From assembly GCF_001953865.1 (NCBI RefSeq), contig NZ_MQUQ01000006.1:272335-336334 (forward strand): 64,000 bases of DNA, in the 5' to 3' direction. The notes under the pieces were generated by a model that made no database searches, was not told the DNA's origin, and saw nothing but the letters and a program-made list of their open reading frames with translations. Shown here piece by piece: positions 63,052-64,000 of the stretch. Every line of letters starts with the position of its first letter. The first letter of the stretch is position 1. The DNA comes from Amycolatopsis coloradensis. GTDB taxonomy: Bacteria > Actinomycetota > Actinomycetes > Mycobacteriales > Pseudonocardiaceae. The translations under genes and the position numbers were made by a program.

Positions 63052-64000
63052 TGCCCGCTGGAAGACGGCCTCGTCGTCGTAGCCGGCCGGACTGTGCAGG
63101 AGTGCGATCAGCCAGTGCGAGAATTCCTGCGCCCGCCAGATCCGCGGCAGACACTCCGCGGAGTACCGGTCGAGCGCTGTCGTGTCGCGCTCGTGGTGGG
63201 CGGCGATCAGCGCGCCGGCGAGGATCTCGGCCTCCATCAGCGCGAGATTCGCGCCTTTCGCCGCGGAAGGGCTGATCAGGCTCGCCGCGTCGCCCGCGAG
63301 GAACAGGTTCCCGCGCTGGATCGTGTCCATCACATGCGACCCCAGGTCCACGATGCGGCGCTCGAGGATGGCGCCCTGTTTCAGCGGACCGTACTGGTCG
63401 GCGCGCATCCGCTGGTGCAGTTCGTCCCAGATCCGGTCGTCCGTCCAGCCCTCCGGATCCTCACCGCGCGGGACTTCGAGGTAGTAGCGCGTCACCGTCG
63501 ACGTCCTCGCCATATGCCCGGCGAATCCGCGTTCGTGCATCGCGTACCCGACCGCGGGCATACTGGGTGGCGCCTCGGCGAGAATCGCGAGCCAGGAAAT
63601 CGCGTGGTCCCGCCGGAAGACCCGGGCGGGCACGGATCTCCTGGAAACGCCGCGCCGACCGTCGCAACCGGCGATGTACTCGGCCCGCAAGAGCACTTCG
63701 TCGGCGATGACAGTGGCTTCCGTCCCCGAAACCGACGACACCTCGGTCCCGAACTTGATCTCCCCGCCACGCGCGAGGAATTCCGCGATCAGATCGGTGA
63801 CCAGGAATTGCTGCGGGTAGACGGTGTGCACCTCACCGGCGGCGAGTCCGCCGTACTTGATCTCGAATTCCGTTCGCTCATAACGAAAAACACAAGTGTC
63901 GTGCTGGACACCGTCGCGGAGGAGTCCGTCGGCGAGTCCGTTCGCTTCGAGCAAACGCACACTGTTCGCGGCGAGAAACCCCGCCCTGGCACGGTTTTCG
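62971..64000 (-). CDS. pobA: 4-hydroxybenzoate 3-monooxygenase-like FAD hydroxylase (PobA type), N-terminus outside window
   Basis: About 342 C-terminal residues are visible and the frame is open at the right edge. EYIAGCDGRRGVSRRSVPA is the DG FAD/NADPH motif of the PHBH family, GNLFLAGDAASLISPSAAKGANLA is the GD motif, and LDRYSAECLPRIWRAQEFSHWLIALLH matches the PobA C-terminus. The first ~50 residues with GxGxxG lie beyond 64000. It would hydroxylate 4-hydroxybenzoate or a relative at C3 with NAD(P)H. No protocatechuate genes are in the window. Ends with the typical ESYVG. Confidence 0.9.
   Translation of the reverse strand, partial: ENRARAGFLAANSVRLLEANGLADGLLRDGVQHDTCVFRYERTEFEIKYGGLAAGEVHTVYPQQFLVTDLIAEFLARGGEIKFGTEVSSVSGTEATVIADEVLLRAEYIAGCDGRRGVSRRSVPARVFRRDHAISWLAILAEAPPSMPAVGYAMHERGFAGHMARTSTVTRYYLEVPRGEDPEGWTDDRIWDELHQRMRADQYGPLKQGAILERRIVDLGSHVMDTIQRGNLFLAGDAASLISPSAAKGANLALMEAEILAGALIAAHHERDTTALDRYSAECLPRIWRAQEFSHWLIALLHSPAGYDDEAVFQRALRDARLESLRISRANQDFFAESYVGI

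Overview
The window is high-GC, densely coded actinomycete DNA. GTG and TTG starts are frequent, many genes overlap by 4 bases (ATGA or GTGA), and several palindromic intergenic repeats carry cores such as TGAAGGCCCCCTTCA and CGAAAGCCACTTTCG. I associate such repeats with Amycolatopsis-type Pseudonocardiales; the genus is an inference. I saw no rRNA, tRNA, CRISPR array, phage or plasmid genes. The only clear mobile element is an IS30-family copy near 18.2-19.5 kb.

Layout. 0-8.4 kb: a truncated DUF222/HNH-type gene, then an operon (right to left) of a YqiJ/NfeD-like membrane protein, a YqiK-type flotillin and a 1,626-residue AAA ATPase. 8.5-8.8 kb: two families of palindromic repeats. 9-11.5 kb: a small Cys-containing protein and a membrane-bound Fe-S oxidoreductase. 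11.6-14.1 kb: a manganese-type ABC importer. 14.3-18.2 kb: a siderophore-iron ABC importer behind an IdeR/DmdR-like iron box. 18.2-19.5 kb: an IS30 element lying between the arms of an older palindrome. 19.6-37.5 kb: HtpG, PhoD, a sulfatase-fold membrane enzyme, a WYL regulator with a divergent epoxide hydrolase, an ArsR-like regulator with a divergent MFS exporter, ArsC, YdeI, a GAF-PP2C phosphatase, TetR with a divergent thioesterase, and a TPR protein. 37.9-43.2 kb: DoxX and a Das-type amino-sugar ABC operon ending in a cytoplasmic GH3 enzyme, behind two DasR-like sites. 43.4-47.9 kb: assorted enzymes.

The most interesting region is about 47.9-56.4 kb. Six tightly packed minus-strand genes encode an MDR dehydrogenase, a 6-pyruvoyltetrahydropterin-synthase-like T-fold protein without the zinc and catalytic residues, a GT4 glycosyltransferase, a methyltransferase, a flippase-like membrane protein and a GTP cyclohydrolase II. 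The cyclohydrolase carries the Tyr-to-Met switch known from Streptomyces coelicolor SCO6655, which stops at the formylated pyrimidine FAPy. Next to it are a creatininase-family enzyme (the family of the archaeal FAPy deformylase ArfB), an inositol-monophosphatase-like enzyme, a second paralogous GT4, and a divergent CDP-alcohol phosphatidyltransferase. The divergent promoter holds three 40-bp tandem repeats. I read this as an undescribed pathway diverting GTP into a pyrimidine- or pterin-derived, glycosylated and possibly lipid-linked product. The enzyme families are well supported; the pathway and product are inference.

56.4-64 kb: tautomerase and TetR (behind a perfect palindromic operator), a PAS-GGDEF protein with a degenerate EAL domain, a stand-alone ketosynthase, a DUF998-like membrane protein, a P-loop kinase and a PobA-like hydroxylase cut by the window end.
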